Assembly: GCF_003387575.1 (NCBI RefSeq)
Contig: NZ_QUAB01000048.1
Coordinates: 286,318 to 350,317, forward strand
Source of the DNA: Microbacterium bovistercoris
GTDB lineage: Bacteria; Actinomycetota; Actinomycetes; Actinomycetales; Microbacteriaceae
Direction: 5' to 3'
DNA: 64,000 nucleotides
A program made the translations under genes and the position numbers. The notes under the pieces are model-generated. The model saw nothing but the letters and a program-made list of their open reading frames with translations, made no database searches and was not told the origin of the DNA. This document shows, piece by piece, positions 62,048 to 64,000 of this stretch; the stretch's first letter is position 1; each line of letters begins with the position of its first letter.

Positions 62048-62872
62048 TCATGTTCCCTGCAAGATCTTCATCTGCTGTGCGGCGAAGTCCACCAACTCCA
62101 CCATCGACATCGCGCGGCAGACTGCCGCTCCGACTTTCGTGGTGCGGACGTTTCCAGCCGAGTCGAAGGCGCGGCCGATCGACACGAACTCCGCATCGTC
62201 GACGACCGGCTCCTCCCAACTCACCCACTGCCGTGCGCCGGACACCGCGAGCGCGGCTCCGTTGCGCACGAGCGCGCGCGCCCCGCCCTCTGCTGCACGG
62301 TGTTCGGCCAAGTGGAGGCTCGTGCACTTGTCGAATCCGACGCCGAGCAGCACGACAACGGCGTCGAGCGCGTAGAGGCGAGCGAGCGGCGAGGACTCGC
62401 CGAATGGAGAGCTCAGTTCATGGACCCGCGTGATCTCCCGCGCCTCCAGGCCGGCTGCGGCGAACGAGCGATGTGGATGCGGGCTGCGGTGAGCGTCGGG
62501 CTGAAGTCGAAAGAGTTCGGCGATAGCACCCATCGAACGGGTTGGCGTGAGTACCTCGTCGAACACCGGCAACGACTGCCGCACCTTCGATCTTGCGGCA
62601 GAGGGGAGCGCGGGATCGTCGAGATAGTCGGGGTCGCAAAGCTGCCAGCTCTGCGATGGCATGACGACGGTACCGAAGGGACCGACCGTCTCACGCAGCG
62701 CCGTGATCACGGTCTGCTCGCCTCCGGCGACGACGCCGAAGCTGGACAGTGATGCGTGGACGAGAAGGACCTGGCCGGGCTCAACGCCCAGGGCCGCCAA
62801 TCCCGTGCGTAGATCGGCACCAGTGACCAAGGTGGGCGTGAAGGGACTATCAGTTTCTGCAAGGTTTTTCAT
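62048..62872 (-). CDS. AAC(3)-family N-acetyltransferase
   Basis: 274 residues of the antibiotic N-acetyltransferase family. LLVHASLSSFGVVAGGEQTV and MPSQSWQLCDPDYLDD form the N-terminal blocks, and LLGVGFDKCTSLHLAEHRA contains the conserved histidine. Chromosomal members often acetylate something other than aminoglycosides, so resistance should not be assumed. ATG 62872 has no ribosome site and the message may be leaderless. Divergent from the atypical LacI gene and next to the maltose-type operon. Confidence 0.88.
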   Translation of the reverse strand: MKNLAETDSPFTPTLVTGADLRTGLAALGVEPGQVLLVHASLSSFGVVAGGEQTVITALRETVGPFGTVVMPSQSWQLCDPDYLDDPALPSAARSKVRQSLPVFDEVLTPTRSMGAIAELFRLQPDAHRSPHPHRSFAAAGLEAREITRVHELSSPFGESSPLARLYALDAVVVLLGVGFDKCTSLHLAEHRAAEGGARALVRNGAALAVSGARQWVSWEEPVVDDAEFVSIGRAFDSAGNVRTTKVGAAVCRAMSMVELVDFAAQQMKILQGT

Positions 62873-62902
62873 GAGGGTTAGTCTGGCGTACGATTCGGGC
62901 CC

Positions 62903-63802
62903 ATGACAATGCCGCGCAGACCGACGGTCGTTGACGTCGCCAAACTCGCAAACGTTTCCACGGCAACAGTGTCGCGGGCGTTGTCGAGGCCGGAGTTGGT
63001 CGCCGATCGTACGCTGATGCGGATCGGGAGGGCGATCACTCATCTGGGCTACGAGCCGGCAGAAGCGGCCCAATTGCTCAGTTGCCGTCGACGTGGCCGA
63101 CTCGGAGTCCTCGTGACGGCGGGTGCCGACGTCGAGGCCGTCGAGCTGGCGGCGTCGTGCGTGCGAGCAATCGGGGTACGCGGACGAAGCTCCGCCTTGC
63201 ACTTCGTCCCGGCCAGCGGGGAGCCGCGCGACCATTATCTTCGTCGCCTCAGTCAGGCGCACTCGCTCGACGGTGTGATCGATCTGGGCGCACAGCTCTC
63301 CGCTGCCGAGGTGCGCGAGGCTGGTCAGACGGAGACGACGCTTCTACGAGCGGCGAAGCATCCGCTCCTCGGCGCAGAGGTCGGCCGCCGCCTCGGCGCT
63401 CTACTACCGCTCCGGACGGCAGATCTCGTCATCGCGGTCGGCGAGGCACGCGATCGTTCTCTCGCGCGATTCTGCGGACTCGCCGAAACCGTCTCACGCA
63501 TGATCGCCTGCTGGCATGACGGATCGTTTGCCGGCGCAGTGGTCGCTTTCACCGAGCAGTTCTCCATGCGAGCAGGTCAGCATAGCGGCGAGCGCGTCGC
63601 CTATGTCGCGCTCGACGCCGTCACGGCAGCGGCGGGATCGTTCTCACTTGATCGCCACACCTCGATCGCGCCGCTGATCTGCGCCGTTTCCCATCCGCTC
63701 GCGGACGCTCGCAGTGTAATCACGTTGCCAAGCCGTACAGAAGCGATCGCGGCGGTGCTCGTCGAGACCCTCCTTACGCAACTCGACCGCGCTGAGCTCT
63801 AG
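62903..63802 (+). CDS. Atypical LacI-type regulator
   Basis: 299 residues. The first 60 are a normal LacI headpiece (TVVDVAKLANVSTATVSRAL, then YEPAEAAQLL). The rest does not show the usual periplasmic-binding-protein signatures and is about 40 residues short; it contains GVLVTAGADVEAVELAASCV, LDGVIDLGA and VIAVGEARDRSLARFCG. It may be a diverged or shortened sensor domain. ATG at 62903 near-leaderless. Divergent from the acetyltransferase gene. Confidence 0.75.
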   Translation: MTMPRRPTVVDVAKLANVSTATVSRALSRPELVADRTLMRIGRAITHLGYEPAEAAQLLSCRRRGRLGVLVTAGADVEAVELAASCVRAIGVRGRSSALHFVPASGEPRDHYLRRLSQAHSLDGVIDLGAQLSAAEVREAGQTETTLLRAAKHPLLGAEVGRRLGALLPLRTADLVIAVGEARDRSLARFCGLAETVSRMIACWHDGSFAGAVVAFTEQFSMRAGQHSGERVAYVALDAVTAAAGSFSLDRHTSIAPLICAVSHPLADARSVITLPSRTEAIAAVLVETLLTQLDRAEL

Positions 63803-63869
63803 CCGAGCGCCGCCCTCACCTCCTCGACTGTGTATCGCTCGACACCGATAAGCATCAGGGACTGCTGCA

Positions 63870-63889
63870 CGGATAGGTGACAGTTTCGG
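63870..63889. mobile_element. Probable terminal end of an IS3-family element
   Basis: The segment ending TAGGTGACAGTTTCGG, just outside the transposase stop, resembles the terminal repeats of IS3/IS150-type elements. The other end lies beyond the window, so the boundary and any target duplication cannot be confirmed. Confidence 0.5.
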
Positions 63890-64000
63890 TTAGGCCGCAA
63901 GGGCCAGGTTCTGGTTCATGATGGTCTCGAATTCGACGGGCGTCAAACGGCCCAGGCGTGCTTGCCGGCGTCGCCGGTGGTAGGTGCGTTCGATCCAGGT
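63890..64000 (-). CDS. IS3-family transposase OrfB, C-terminal part only
   Basis: The final 36 codons of an IS3/IS150-type transposase: TWIERTYHRRRRRQ-like text followed by RLGRLTPVEFE and a TAA stop. This matches the usual C-terminal end of the DDE-type OrfB (WI-YN-RRRH--LG-LTP-EFE). The catalytic core lies outside the window. It shows that a mobile element borders the maltose-type cluster. Confidence 0.85.
   Translation of the reverse strand, partial: TWIERTYHRRRRQARLGRLTPVEFETIMNQNLALAA

Noticed and set aside
62048..62872. AAC(3) gene as acquired aminoglycoside resistance
   Set aside because: Base use is like the neighbours and the protein is of the broad chromosomal family; resistance cannot be claimed from sequence.
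62944..62960. CAAACGTTTCCACG as a LacI operator
   Set aside because: It is coding sequence for the NVSTATV part of the LacI helix-turn-helix, so the likeness to an operator is coincidental.

Overview
The window is high-GC DNA with dense, often overlapping genes (ATGA, GTGA and TGATG junctions), AGGAGG-type ribosome binding sites and several promoters whose -10 box lies 6-7 bases before the start codon (leaderless messages). Together with the gene content (Balon/Rv2629-like protein, branched-chain dehydrogenase operon, PadR-HAAS pair, actinobacterial ECF sigma factor, WXG-like hydrolase pair) this points to an actinobacterium, most likely Microbacteriaceae such as Microbacterium. That assignment is an inference. 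No rRNA, tRNA, CRISPR array or prophage was seen, and no gene-free stretch exceeds 300 bases.

Layout. 1-2316: a zinc-type ABC importer (permease, ATPase, binding lipoprotein) behind a Zur-like box. 2337-8529: an alpha-glucoside operon (binding protein, two permeases, GH13 glucosidase) with a divergent ROK regulator. 8530-13473: two 90-bp repeats, a branched-chain 2-oxoacid dehydrogenase operon (E1 alpha, E1 beta, E2) and a HisC-type aminotransferase. 13574-17517: an APC permease with a leaderless promoter, an RHH/Doc toxin-antitoxin pair under a large palindrome, a MalY-type aminotransferase and a small membrane protein. 17520-22312: a bicistron with a WXG-like small protein and an alpha/beta hydrolase, a low-molecular-weight phosphatase, purB, and two DivIVA-like modular proteins joined to purB. 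22381-28294: DoxX-like protein, MFS exporter, a PQQ-type sugar dehydrogenase lipoprotein, two small membrane proteins, and a PadR-HAAS pair. 28436-32450: a ClgR-like regulator, two unusual ClpP paralogues (one without its catalytic serine) and a 726-residue heptad-repeat membrane protein.

32668-48703 is mostly single metabolic, transport and stress genes: acyl-CoA synthetase, EamA exporter, MATE exporter, Balon-like ribosome hibernation factor, TSUP transporter, J-domain protein, phosphatase, a DRGH nuclease, a Na+/H+ antiporter and a methyltransferase. 48879-50443 is a DGPF protein with its ECF sigma factor. 50490-53290 is a LysR regulator opposite an SDR/aldo-keto reductase pair. 53533-56940 holds proline dehydrogenase and two TetR regulators beside clear operators. 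56980-63802 is a second sugar system of maltose type (MalE, MalF with a large extracytoplasmic loop, MalG, LacI regulator) next to an AAC(3)-family acetyltransferase and an atypical LacI protein. The window ends inside an IS3-family transposase.

The most unusual parts are the degenerate ClpP pair, the purB-linked DivIVA-like modules, dispersed palindromic repeats (one family translated in frame inside the E2 linkers), and the nested palindromes at about 25.8 and 30.2 kb.
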